6,032 bases of DNA from Candidatus Kerfeldbacteria bacterium. GTDB taxonomy: Bacteria; Patescibacteriota; Patescibacteriia; Veblenbacterales; UBA10138. Position 1 is the stretch's first letter; each line of letters starts with the position of its first letter. The notes under the pieces were generated by a model, which made no database searches, was not told the DNA's origin, and was given only the letters and a program-made list of their open reading frames with translations. The DNA lies in NCBI GenBank assembly GCA_016217875.1, contig JACRFN010000059.1:1-6032 (forward strand), written 5' to 3'. Of this stretch, positions 1 to 5,965 are shown piece by piece. Position numbers and translations under genes: made by a program.

Positions 1-89
1 ATAAGTTCCAAGCCTTGTCGTTGGCGGGCCAATTCTTGTTCTAGCCAAGAGGTCGTTTCAGGATCGGTCTTTTTGAGGTGAGATAACAT
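1..89 (-). CDS. glyA: Serine hydroxymethyltransferase, N-terminal fragment (runs off left edge)
   Basis: Reading leftward from an ATG at 89-87 gives 29 codons before the window ends, beginning MLSHLKKTDPE and ending RQRQGLEL, with the next codon starting AT. The pattern of an acidic 'TDPE', a Glu/Arg/Gln-rich helix and then 'LELI' is the N-terminal arm of PLP-dependent serine hydroxymethyltransferases, where it is normally followed by the ASEN motif. The family interconverts serine and glycine with transfer of a one-carbon unit to tetrahydrofolate in the cytoplasm. The catalytic lysine and the rest of the fold lie outside the window. No Shine-Dalgarno is visible upstream of the ATG. An in-frame GTG at 110-108 would add seven mostly hydrophobic residues and is less likely. 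The start codon abuts the left arm of a long inverted repeat. The gene diverges from the envelope cluster on the other strand. Confidence 0.8.
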   Translation of the reverse strand, partial: MLSHLKKTDPETTSWLEQELARQRQGLEL

Positions 90-232
90 ACCCAGTAACA
101 ATAACTTCACTAGGCGCTTAGTTCAAGCGAACTAGAGCCAATCCTAATAGTTAAAATTAACATCATAAGCGTAACGATACATTTTTATCTTATTGCGCCC
201 AGTGAGTCTGGTGAAGTTTTGTTACTGGGCAT
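88..232. repeat. Long imperfect inverted repeat with nested palindromes, touching the glyA start
   Basis: The left arm (88-110) and right arm (211-232) are reverse complements over 21 of 22 positions plus one bulged base. The single mismatch becomes a G-U pair in a minus-strand transcript. About 100 bases lie between them. Inside are a possible 5-bp helix (113-117 with 195-199), a 6-bp hairpin (119-124/129-134, four-base loop) and the near-palindrome GTTAAAATTAAC (150-161). The right arm can instead form a 7-bp local hairpin, 197-203 with 224-230, which excludes part of the long pairing. In a minus-strand transcript the left arm would be the 3' side and would cover the ribosome-binding region and first two bases of the glyA start codon. 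This could be a structured leader, a small RNA, or a short MITE-like remnant; I matched no known riboswitch. Confidence 0.6.
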
Positions 233-276
233 AACGGCTTTATGGTAGCAGGGCTCAAAGCAGTTTGTCTATTGCT

Positions 277-285
277 TGGTATAAT
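277..285 (+). promoter_or_regulatory. Candidate extended -10 promoter
   Basis: TGGTATAAT is a perfect TATAAT -10 hexamer (280-285) preceded by the TGn extended -10 element (277-279). No good -35 sits at the expected spacing, which is normal for extended -10 promoters. The start point would fall near 292, giving a 5' leader of about 65 bases before the gene at 357. It would drive the plus-strand envelope cluster. Confidence 0.45.
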
Positions 286-295
286 AAGCTGGTCG

Positions 296-324
296 TTTAC
301 CGGAAAACGGGAAAGAGCTATACT
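296..324 (+). promoter_or_regulatory. Candidate sigma-70-type promoter, second copy upstream of the envelope cluster
   Basis: TTTACC (296-301, four of six matches to TTGACA) and TATACT (319-324, five of six to TATAAT) are separated by exactly 17 bases. Initiation near 331 would leave a leader of roughly 26 bases before the ATG at 357. It lies downstream of the extended -10 candidate, so either or both could be used. This is read from consensus matching only. Confidence 0.4.
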
Positions 325-356
325 TAGCCTAGTTTTAGCTTTAAAGTAACGCTCCC

Positions 357-1493
357 ATGGGGAAAATTATATCTTCGTTCTGGCTTCAACTAGCGGCCAG
401 TGCTTTGCTTGGTTTGTTGTTCATTGTCTGGCCGGCCTTGAGTCGGGCCGTCAGCTTGCCTCAAGTAGTAGATGGCGTGCGCTATGCTTTTGGGCAGGAG
501 ATAATCATCACTGAACCTGTTAATGGTGATCTTATCGTGGCCGCAGGCAACGTTGTGGTGCGGGCGGAGATACAGGGCGACTTGTTAGTCGCGGGCGGCA
601 ATATCAGAGTTGAGTCGCATGTGGCTGGTAACATACGTGCCCTGGGCGGTAACCTTACCTTAGCCTCCACCGTCGGTCGTAACGTACTGGCAGTCGCAGG
701 TACGGTGGCCTTTTTACCTCCGTCTCACATTTTAGGACATGTCACTGCCGTCGCCGGCTCGCTTAATCTAGGTGGTTTAGTTGAGGGTAGCGTGGGAGCC
801 GCGGCCGGACAGGCAGCCTTGGTCGGCACCATCAGCGGTCCGGCGGATTTGTGGCTGGAGCGGGGAGCGGTTTTGGAGGTTAAAGACACGGCCTCTTTAG
901 CCGGGAGGCTTACTTATCACGCCAGCCGCCAAGCCAGTGTTAGTAATGGTGCCAAACTCAGTCAGCCGCCGGTCTTTGAGTCTTACGCCGCCACCTCAGC
1001 CAACTCTTACCGTCGCGGCTGGTGGCTCGGGCGCTTAGGGTCTTTGTTTGGCGCACTGGTGTTGGGGATGGTAGTAGTTAGATTAATACCGCGGAAGCTG
1101 GAGGAGGTGACTACTGAGGCCTTAATCAGGCCCTGGCCCAGTTTGGGTTGGGGGTTGGCTTGGGCCGTGGGTGGACCACTCACAAGTTTGCTCTTGTTGG
1201 TTACTATTATTGGCCTGCCTTTGGCAGTGGCCTTGTTGGCGTTTTATGTTTTAGGGCTAGTCGTAACGCCGGTGGTGGCCGGCGCAACTATAGCCAGGTA
1301 TATTTTGTCTTGGCCGCAATTCAAAACTTTAAATAACTGGCCGCTCCTAGCCAGTGTTAGTTTGGGTATCGTAGTTTTTCGAGTACTGACTTCGTTGCCG
1401 TGGCTGGGTAGTATTTTGTTAGTCTTGGGGGTTATTTGGAGTTGGGGCGCTTTGATTCGTGTACAGCGTCGTACTTTAGCTGGCTTGGCTTAA
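357..1493 (+). CDS. Bactofilin-like beta-helix protein with N-terminal signal/anchor and C-terminal membrane domain
   Basis: The 378-residue product begins with a hydrophobic segment (about 8-30) that could be a signal peptide or anchor. Residues 56-159 are six tandem units of 17 residues (one has 19), each beginning near x-G-[D/N/S/H]-[L/I/V] with a central A-G-[N/S/T/Q], for example NGDLIVAAGN and QGDLLVAGGN. That is the right-handed beta-helix pattern of bactofilins and other polymer-forming proteins. A Ser/Ala-rich linker (about 186-218) leads to a membrane domain with four to five hydrophobic helices (about 223-243, 262-292, 294-316, 328-346, 348-368). If the first segment is a signal, the beta-helix lies outside the cytoplasm, unlike classical cytoplasmic bactofilins. 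An envelope or scaffold role is inferred. No Shine-Dalgarno precedes the ATG; the start is chosen because it opens directly into the hydrophobic segment. The mutase gene follows after 11 bases. Confidence 0.75.
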   Translation: MGKIISSFWLQLAASALLGLLFIVWPALSRAVSLPQVVDGVRYAFGQEIIITEPVNGDLIVAAGNVVVRAEIQGDLLVAGGNIRVESHVAGNIRALGGNLTLASTVGRNVLAVAGTVAFLPPSHILGHVTAVAGSLNLGGLVEGSVGAAAGQAALVGTISGPADLWLERGAVLEVKDTASLAGRLTYHASRQASVSNGAKLSQPPVFESYAATSANSYRRGWWLGRLGSLFGALVLGMVVVRLIPRKLEEVTTEALIRPWPSLGWGLAWAVGGPLTSLLLLVTIIGLPLAVALLAFYVLGLVVTPVVAGATIARYILSWPQFKTLNNWPLLASVSLGIVVFRVLTSLPWLGSILLVLGVIWSWGALIRVQRRTLAGLA

Positions 1494-1504
1494 TTTGCCA
1501 TTTG

Positions 1505-2827
1505 ATGATGTCTTCTATTTTTAAAGCTTATGACATTCGCGGGTTATACCCGCAGGAAGTTAATGAGGAGATAGCTCATTTAGTTGGTCTGGCCATAGCG
1601 CAGTTAGCCCACGGCGGGCGAGTGGTCATGGGGAGAGATATGCGTTTGTCTTCTCTGTCTTTGCACCGGGCCTTAGCCGCTGGCTTGGTGGCTGGCGGGG
1701 CTATGGTAGATGATCTTGAGTTGGTGCCAATTGACGCCATGTATTTTGCCGTGGGTAAGTTTGATTATCAAGCCGGGGTCATGGTGACAGCTTCTCATAA
1801 TCCGCCGTTATACAACGGTTTTAAAATGGTGGGCGCAGGCGTCAAAATGGTGCGCGGTCGAGAGATTGAGCGACTGGTCAGTCAAGTTAAGCCGGCCTCT
1901 AGTCAGGGCGTTATGGCTGAACGTGATCTCTGGCCTGATTATTTGGTCCACTTAGGTTCATTTATTGACAAGTCTGTCTTGAAGCCTCTAAAAATAATTA
2001 TTGACGCTGGCAATGGTTTGGCTGGTTTGGTTATACCACGTTTGTTTAACGGTTTGCCGTTTGAGTTAGTTCCCTTGTTTTTTGAATTGGACGGTTCTTT
2101 CCCTAATCGCCCCTCTAATCCCTTGGCCGAGGGGGCGGCCCGCCAGGCGGCGGCCAGAGTGCGGGCGGTTAAGGCTGATTTAGGCGTGATGTTTGACGGC
2201 GACACCGATCGCATGTTCTTGTTGGATGAAAAGGGTAATTTTGTGTCGGCTGATGTTACCTTGTTACTTTTAGCGCAGGAGTTTTTGCGGCGGCAGCCGG
2301 GTAGCGCAGTGGTTTATAATCTTATTTGTTCGCGGGCCGTACCAGAATTTATTAAGCATTGGGGTGGGAGGCCATTTAGAAGCGCGGTCGGTTACGCTAA
2401 TGTACGTGAGGTCATGTTGGCCGAGCGGGCTGTTTTGGGTGGAGAACTTTCGGCTCATTATTCCTTCCGTGACAACTATTATGCTGACTCCGGCTTTATC
2501 GCCCTACTTTTGGTGTTGGAATTATTGTCGCGTCAGGCTAAGCCGTTGTCTGAGCTAGTGCGCGAGTATGCGCCTTATGCCAAAGCGCCCGAGATTAATC
2601 TTACGGTGGCTGAGGCGGCTAAAGTTTTGGCAGCCATCAGGGTGCGCTATGCCGGGGCTCAATTAGATGAGCTTGACGGGATCACGGTGAGTTATCCTGA
2701 CTGGTGGTTTAACGCGCGGCCGTCAAATACCGAGCCCTTGCTGCGGGTGACGGTAGAAGCACAAAATGCAGAACTCCTGCGTTTGAAGCAAGACGAAGTT
2801 ATCAGCTTTATTAAACAACTATCATGA
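1505..2827 (+). CDS. manB: Phosphomannomutase/phosphoglucomutase (alpha-D-phosphohexomutase family)
   Basis: The 440-residue product has all four family signatures in order: phosphoserine loop TASHNP (Ser97), metal loop DGDTDR (Asp231, Asp233, Asp235), sugar-binding loop GGELS (312-316) with His318 following, and phosphate-binding loop RPSNTEP (405-411). The N-terminus IFKAYDIRG is also typical. Such enzymes interconvert hexose 6-phosphates and 1-phosphates through a bisphosphate intermediate, feeding GDP-mannose or UDP-glucose synthesis; substrate preference cannot be read here, so the symbol is tentative. The stretch often written VGH-x-x-I-K in the family reads VGYANVRE here (about 296-303), with Tyr in place of His. 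The frame is open upstream to 1436, but that overlaps the previous gene and has no family match, so I start at ATG 1505; ATG 1508 is equally possible. No Shine-Dalgarno is visible. The stop overlaps the murI start as ATGA. Confidence 0.9.
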   Translation: MMSSIFKAYDIRGLYPQEVNEEIAHLVGLAIAQLAHGGRVVMGRDMRLSSLSLHRALAAGLVAGGAMVDDLELVPIDAMYFAVGKFDYQAGVMVTASHNPPLYNGFKMVGAGVKMVRGREIERLVSQVKPASSQGVMAERDLWPDYLVHLGSFIDKSVLKPLKIIIDAGNGLAGLVIPRLFNGLPFELVPLFFELDGSFPNRPSNPLAEGAARQAAARVRAVKADLGVMFDGDTDRMFLLDEKGNFVSADVTLLLLAQEFLRRQPGSAVVYNLICSRAVPEFIKHWGGRPFRSAVGYANVREVMLAERAVLGGELSAHYSFRDNYYADSGFIALLLVLELLSRQAKPLSELVREYAPYAKAPEINLTVAEAAKVLAAIRVRYAGAQLDELDGITVSYPDWWFNARPSNTEPLLRVTVEAQNAELLRLKQDEVISFIKQLS

Positions 2828-3618
2828 TTGGTTTATTTGATTCAGGCATCGGCGGGCTGACGGTAGTCCGCGAGTTGAAGCGACTTTTGCCTGGGGTAGC
2901 TTTGGCTTATTTCGGTGATACAGCCCGTACGCCTTACGGCAACAAAAGCGCTGAGGTGATTAGCCGTTACGGTTTGGAGGCCACTAAATTTTTGGTAGAG
3001 AAGGGTTGCCAGCTGGTGGTGGTGGCCTGCAACACCGTTTCAGCCGTGGGGCTTCCGGCTATCCGTCAGGCTTATCCTCAACTACCGTTGTTTGATGTTA
3101 TTACGCCGGCAGTCAGTGCCGTCAGCCGCTTACCGCTTAAGCGTAAAAAAGTAGGGGTCATGGGTACTAGGGCCTTAGTTGGCAGCAATATTTATCAACG
3201 GTTGCTGGCCGAGGTGAACGGTTTTACCGTGGTGGCCCGTGCCGCGCCACTGCTAGTTCCTTTGGTAGAGGAGGGTTGGTTTGATAAACCAGAAACCAAG
3301 CGCCTGGTGCGCCATTATTTAAGGCCGTTTAAGCAGGCCCAGGTGGAGGCTTTGGTGCTGGCTTGTACCCATTATCCTTTACTTAAAGAAGTCATAGTCT
3401 CCCGATTGGGTAAAAAGATTACTATTATTGATCCGGCCATGGCCACTGCGGCCGCGGTAGTCGAGTGGCTTAAACAGCACCCCGGGATTGATAGTAGATT
3501 AGAACGTGGCTCCAGCCGTTTTTATGTGTCTGATTTGACTGATCACACCCAAACGATTGCCCAAAAGTGGTTAGGGCAAAAAATTACTTTAGAGCGCGCC
3601 TCTTTAAGTTTGAAGTAA
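2824..3618 (+). CDS. murI: Glutamate racemase
   Basis: This 264-residue protein is of normal family length. It is cofactor-independent and interconverts L- and D-glutamate, supplying D-Glu for the second position of the peptidoglycan stem peptide in the cytoplasm. Diagnostic features are the N-terminal DSGIGGLTV (Asp6, Ser7), GDTARTPYG (31-39), the first catalytic cysteine in ACNT (Cys69) and the second in ACTHYPLL (Cys181, followed by Thr182 and His183). Both cysteines of the two-base mechanism are present, so the enzyme should be active. The ATG overlaps the mutase stop by four bases (ATGA, 2824-2827), which implies translational coupling and co-transcription. No separate Shine-Dalgarno is evident. 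The related aspartate racemase family is excluded by the DSGIGG and GDTARTPYG motifs. Confidence 0.95.
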   Translation: MIGLFDSGIGGLTVVRELKRLLPGVALAYFGDTARTPYGNKSAEVISRYGLEATKFLVEKGCQLVVVACNTVSAVGLPAIRQAYPQLPLFDVITPAVSAVSRLPLKRKKVGVMGTRALVGSNIYQRLLAEVNGFTVVARAAPLLVPLVEEGWFDKPETKRLVRHYLRPFKQAQVEALVLACTHYPLLKEVIVSRLGKKITIIDPAMATAAAVVEWLKQHPGIDSRLERGSSRFYVSDLTDHTQTIAQKWLGQKITLERASLSLK

Positions 3619-3624
3619 GTAGGT
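3617..3624 (+). promoter_or_regulatory. Ribosome binding site for the small membrane protein gene
   Basis: AAGTAGGT matches seven of eight positions of the AAGGAGGT Shine-Dalgarno consensus and overlaps the last two bases of murI. Its GG ends only four bases before the ATG at 3628, which is a short spacing. It is one of two recognisable Shine-Dalgarno sequences in the window and supports 3628 as the start. Confidence 0.5.
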
Positions 3625-3627
3625 AGT

Positions 3628-4221
3628 ATGAATTTATTTATAACAAATTTTTATCTTTTTATCTTGGCTGTGGTACTGGCGGTTTTGGAAATTCAGATTG
3701 AGGGTCAACACGGCTGGGCGGCCAAATTACCAACTTGGCGGCCGGACGACCAAAGATGGTATGTCAAGCTATACTCCAAAATCATGTCGGGCAAGGTTTT
3801 TACCGGCTACCACTTGAGCATGTTTAGTTTTGTGTTTTTGATATTTCATCTGCCTTATGTTTTTGGGGTACCATTGACTTGGTCAAGCTGGCTTCAAACC
3901 TTATCACTATTTTTCTTTTTTGTCGTATTGTGGGATTTTCTTTGGTTTGTGCTTAATCCTCATTATCCCTTGAGCAGTTTCCGGCGTGAACATATTAAAT
4001 GGCATCAGCGCTGGTTGGGAGTGGCCCCGGTCGATTACTACGGCGGTTTGTTTCTTTCCTTACTTTGCCAATGGCCGCTGGTTATTAGTCAACAAAGTTT
4101 AGCGCCGTTTGGTTGGTGGTTTACTCATCTGGGGCTTTTTAGCCTAGAAACTTTTATAGTGGTTGTTTTTAGTTTGTACGTCTTGAAGATAGATAATTGG
4201 TTGGGTAAAGATAGCAGTTAA
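3628..4221 (+). CDS. Small polytopic membrane protein of unknown function
   Basis: The 197-residue product has about five hydrophobic segments (roughly 5-23, 58-80, 88-109, 137-155, 165-187). It does not match a family I can name with confidence. Motif-like features are EGQHGWAAKLPTWRPD after the first helix (25-40), WDFLWFVLNPHYPL at the end of the third helix (102-115), and HIKWHQRW (122-129), which contains an H-x3-H pair (His122, His126) close to His111. The polar, aromatic and histidine-rich character of these loops suggests a binding or catalytic site at the membrane face rather than a simple anchor, but that is inference. Membrane fatty-acid hydroxylases and desaturases have several such histidine boxes; only one is seen here, so I do not assign that function. 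The gene starts nine bases after murI and probably shares its transcript. Confidence 0.75.
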   Translation: MNLFITNFYLFILAVVLAVLEIQIEGQHGWAAKLPTWRPDDQRWYVKLYSKIMSGKVFTGYHLSMFSFVFLIFHLPYVFGVPLTWSSWLQTLSLFFFFVVLWDFLWFVLNPHYPLSSFRREHIKWHQRWLGVAPVDYYGGLFLSLLCQWPLVISQQSLAPFGWWFTHLGLFSLETFIVVVFSLYVLKIDNWLGKDSS

Positions 4222-4267
4222 CATTTTTTGCGAACATAAGAAATAAGAAAAAGGCTACGGTCAGAGT

Positions 4268-4793
4268 TTAGACCAGAGGCAGGTGTTGCCACTCAGGCTC
4301 ATCACGGCGCGTACGCCGCACTAAGTCCAGATGGATGATTTGCCCGTCAGGCCTGAGGCCTAAGAACCAGACTGCTGCTGGTCCGATTAAAGCCCTGATT
4401 TGACCTGTGAGTTCGATGGCGCATCGTCGCTGGATCAGTTTGCCCTCTGCCCTTGAAGAGAATACCAGGAACCATACTTTTTGGCTTTGCGTAGGCTTCA
4501 ATACAACACATTCTCTCCAGCCCAACTGATGGGGCGGGGCGAAAGAGTCGGCGTCTACATACACCCCCTTTGTCGACATCCGCCGCCAGCATGGAGTAAT
4601 CCAGCCAGTTCCAGCCATATGAGATTTTGGCACCAGCCAACCAGACCATAATTGGCCTAAGTTGCCAGCGGAGTATACGCCGGTATAGTGATTCGGTTGG
4701 ATTGGTAATGGTTTTTGTTTCAAAGAGCCTATACAAAACTACCACCGTTTCATAGGCCCCCAGGAGGAAACCGCAGATAAGGTAAATGTCCAT
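4268..4793 (-). pseudogene. Small unknown gene split by a one-base frameshift
   Basis: Two minus-strand frames each look coding over only part of this stretch. From ATG 4793 one frame gives MDIYLICGFLLGAYETVVV (a membrane segment, about residues 4-22), then a basic, Trp-rich stretch to ADVDKG (residue 76). After that it decays into Arg/Cys/His-rich, shadow-like sequence. From the same point the next frame continues as VYVDADSFAPPHQLGW and stays protein-like to the stop at 4270-4268. Removing one base from the run of five C on the plus strand (4564-4568, GGGGG in the gene) joins them into a 174-residue protein. A Shine-Dalgarno at 4801-4806 supports ATG 4793 over a TTG at 4883 whose extra residues are Lys/Asn/Thr-rich. 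I recognise no family. A real inactivating mutation, a homopolymer sequencing error and slippage-based decoding are all possible. It converges on the envelope cluster. Confidence 0.6.
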
Positions 4794-4800
4794 TTTAGCG

Positions 4801-4806
4801 CCTCTT
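4801..4806 (-). promoter_or_regulatory. Shine-Dalgarno of the frameshifted gene
   Basis: Read on the minus strand this is AAGAGG, seven bases before ATG 4793. The spacing is good, and it decides the start in favour of the ATG rather than the upstream TTG at 4883. Most other starts in the window lack such a site. Confidence 0.5.
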
Positions 4807-4854
4807 GGTTTTCTTTTTTTGCCGTTTGTTTTTGTTGTTGGATTATTGGGTTGT

Positions 4855-4883
4855 ACGTTAGCACGATGTTTTTTCGTAGTCAA
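4855..4883 (-). promoter_or_regulatory. Candidate promoter for the frameshifted gene
   Basis: On the minus strand TTGACT (4883-4878, five of six to TTGACA) is followed after 17 bases by TAACGT (4860-4855), which keeps the important first two and last bases of TATAAT but matches only three of six. The -35 begins directly after the trpS terminator hairpin, a natural place for a new transcription unit. The weak -10 keeps confidence low. Confidence 0.35.
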
Positions 4884-4910
4884 TAAAGCCTCGCTCCCAG
4901 CGAGGCTTTA
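4884..4910 (-). terminator. Hairpin terminator downstream of trpS
   Basis: A perfect 12-bp stem (4884-4895 with 4899-4910, sequence TAAAGCCTCGCT) closes on a three-base loop, 20 bases beyond the trpS stop on the minus strand. The 3' side runs into TTTATT, a short and imperfect U-tract, so termination may be partial. The hairpin separates trpS from the downstream small gene. On the plus strand it has no following T-run, so it is assigned to the minus strand. Confidence 0.7.
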
Positions 4911-4930
4911 AGTAATTCCTAGATTTCATT

Positions 4931-5923
4931 TTAGGCCAGGCCGATGCGTTCTTTTACGTCTCGTAGGGTTTTTTGGGCTATCAGGCGCGCCTTGTCGCGG
5001 CCATCAAGCAGGATTTTTTGTAACTCCTGTGGTTTGGTTGCCAGTTCAGCCCGCCGGGCCTGAATTGGCTCCAGTACCTTGATGATAGTGTCGGCCAGGA
5101 GAGGTTTAAATTCGGCGTACTTAAGTTCGCCTGCTTGATACTGTTCTTCTAGTTCTTTCTTTAGCGGTTTGTCTTCGGACAGTACCTTAAAGAGATTGAG
5201 CAGATTGCGTCCGCCGGAAACCCGTTCGCCGTTTGGTCCGCCTTCGTCAGTGACGGCTTTGGCTATTTTGCGCCTAATCACTTCTGGCGGATCGTTCAAG
5301 GACAGACAGTGGTTAGGGCCCAGGGACTTAGACATCTTTTTATTTGGTTCTAGGAGCGACATGACTCGCGCTACTGTGGCTTCGTATACCTTGGGTTCTT
5401 TAAAGTACTCGCCAAAAGTGTTGTTAAATTTACGGGCCAGAATCCTGGTCAATTCCACATGTTGAGTTTGATCTTCGCCCACCGGCACCAGGTCAGTCTG
5501 GTAGAGGAGAATATCAGCCGCCATCAGCACCGGATAGGTCAGCAGGCCAGCATTGATGTTCTGGCGGTGCTCACTGGCCTTGTCTTTGTATTGGGTCATA
5601 CGCTCCAGTTCACCTAAAGGTGTCAGGGTGCTTAAGATCCAAGATAGTTCAGTGTGTTCTGGCACTTGAGATTGTACGAAGATCACGCATTTTTCCGGAT
5701 CAAGCCCCACGGCCAGCAAGTCCAGCGCCGCCTCTAGCACTCGCTTGGACATAACTTTGGCTTGGTAGGGAATGGTAATGGCGTGGTAATCTACCACACA
5801 AAAAAAACAGCGGTTGTGTTCTTGCAAGGCGGACCAATTTTTAAGCGCGCCCAGATAGTTGCCCAGATGAAGTTCACCGGTGGGCTGTACACCTGAGAAG
5901 ATGATTTTTTCCCTAGGAAACAT
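4931..5923 (-). CDS. trpS: Tryptophanyl-tRNA synthetase
   Basis: The 330-residue product has the usual length of bacterial TrpRS, a class I aminoacyl-tRNA synthetase that charges tRNA-Trp with tryptophan using ATP in the cytoplasm. The N-terminal FSGVQPTGELHLGNYLGA (9-26) contains the HIGH-equivalent HLGN (19-22). MAADILLY (134-141) and VGEDQTQHVELTR (148-160) are the family's tryptophan and ATP pocket motifs. The class I KMSKS loop is intact (196-200, followed by LG). The C-terminal helical part continues to the stop at 4931-4933. ATG 5923 is chosen because it precedes the conserved IFSG strand by only a few residues; no Shine-Dalgarno is evident upstream. The RNase J gene ends 42 bases upstream on the same strand, so the two may be co-transcribed, and a hairpin terminator follows. 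Tyrosyl-tRNA synthetase, the nearest relative, is excluded by the GVQPTG and VGEDQTQH motifs. Confidence 0.97.
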   Translation of the reverse strand: MFPREKIIFSGVQPTGELHLGNYLGALKNWSALQEHNRCFFCVVDYHAITIPYQAKVMSKRVLEAALDLLAVGLDPEKCVIFVQSQVPEHTELSWILSTLTPLGELERMTQYKDKASEHRQNINAGLLTYPVLMAADILLYQTDLVPVGEDQTQHVELTRILARKFNNTFGEYFKEPKVYEATVARVMSLLEPNKKMSKSLGPNHCLSLNDPPEVIRRKIAKAVTDEGGPNGERVSGGRNLLNLFKVLSEDKPLKKELEEQYQAGELKYAEFKPLLADTIIKVLEPIQARRAELATKPQELQKILLDGRDKARLIAQKTLRDVKERIGLA

Positions 5924-5965
5924 ATATTAGTAAGGGTAAGGTCAGAGGCGGAAGTTGGCAAGTAT

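Noticed and set aside
162..167. TATGAT on the minus strand as a glyA -10
   Set aside because: Five of six bases match, but there is no acceptable -35 at 16-18 bases and no extended -10 element. AT-rich intergenic DNA gives such matches by chance.
88..232. Mobile element (MITE) with terminal inverted repeats
   Set aside because: No clear target-site duplication flanks the arms and no second copy is in the window. It is kept as an inverted repeat with this as one explanation.
1436..1504. N-terminal extension of the mutase from ATG 1436
   Set aside because: It overlaps the end of the previous gene by 58 bases, has no family similarity, and the conserved start IFKAYDIRG follows ATG 1505/1508.
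4222..4267. Terminator between the converging membrane protein gene and the frameshifted gene
   Set aside because: Only a 4-bp GGTC/GACC pairing at 4259-4274 followed at a distance by TTTTTC on the minus strand, and part of it lies in coding sequence; too weak to call.
4347..4883. A single 178-residue protein starting at TTG 4883
   Set aside because: The first 30 residues are Lys/Asn/Thr-rich and abut the terminator hairpin, the good Shine-Dalgarno points to ATG 4793, and the C-terminal part after the G run is Arg/Cys/His-rich and looks like an out-of-frame reading.
5169..5465. Plus-strand open frame inside trpS
   Set aside because: It lies fully antisense to a well-supported TrpRS gene, including its KMSKS region, and shows no protein-like motifs of its own.
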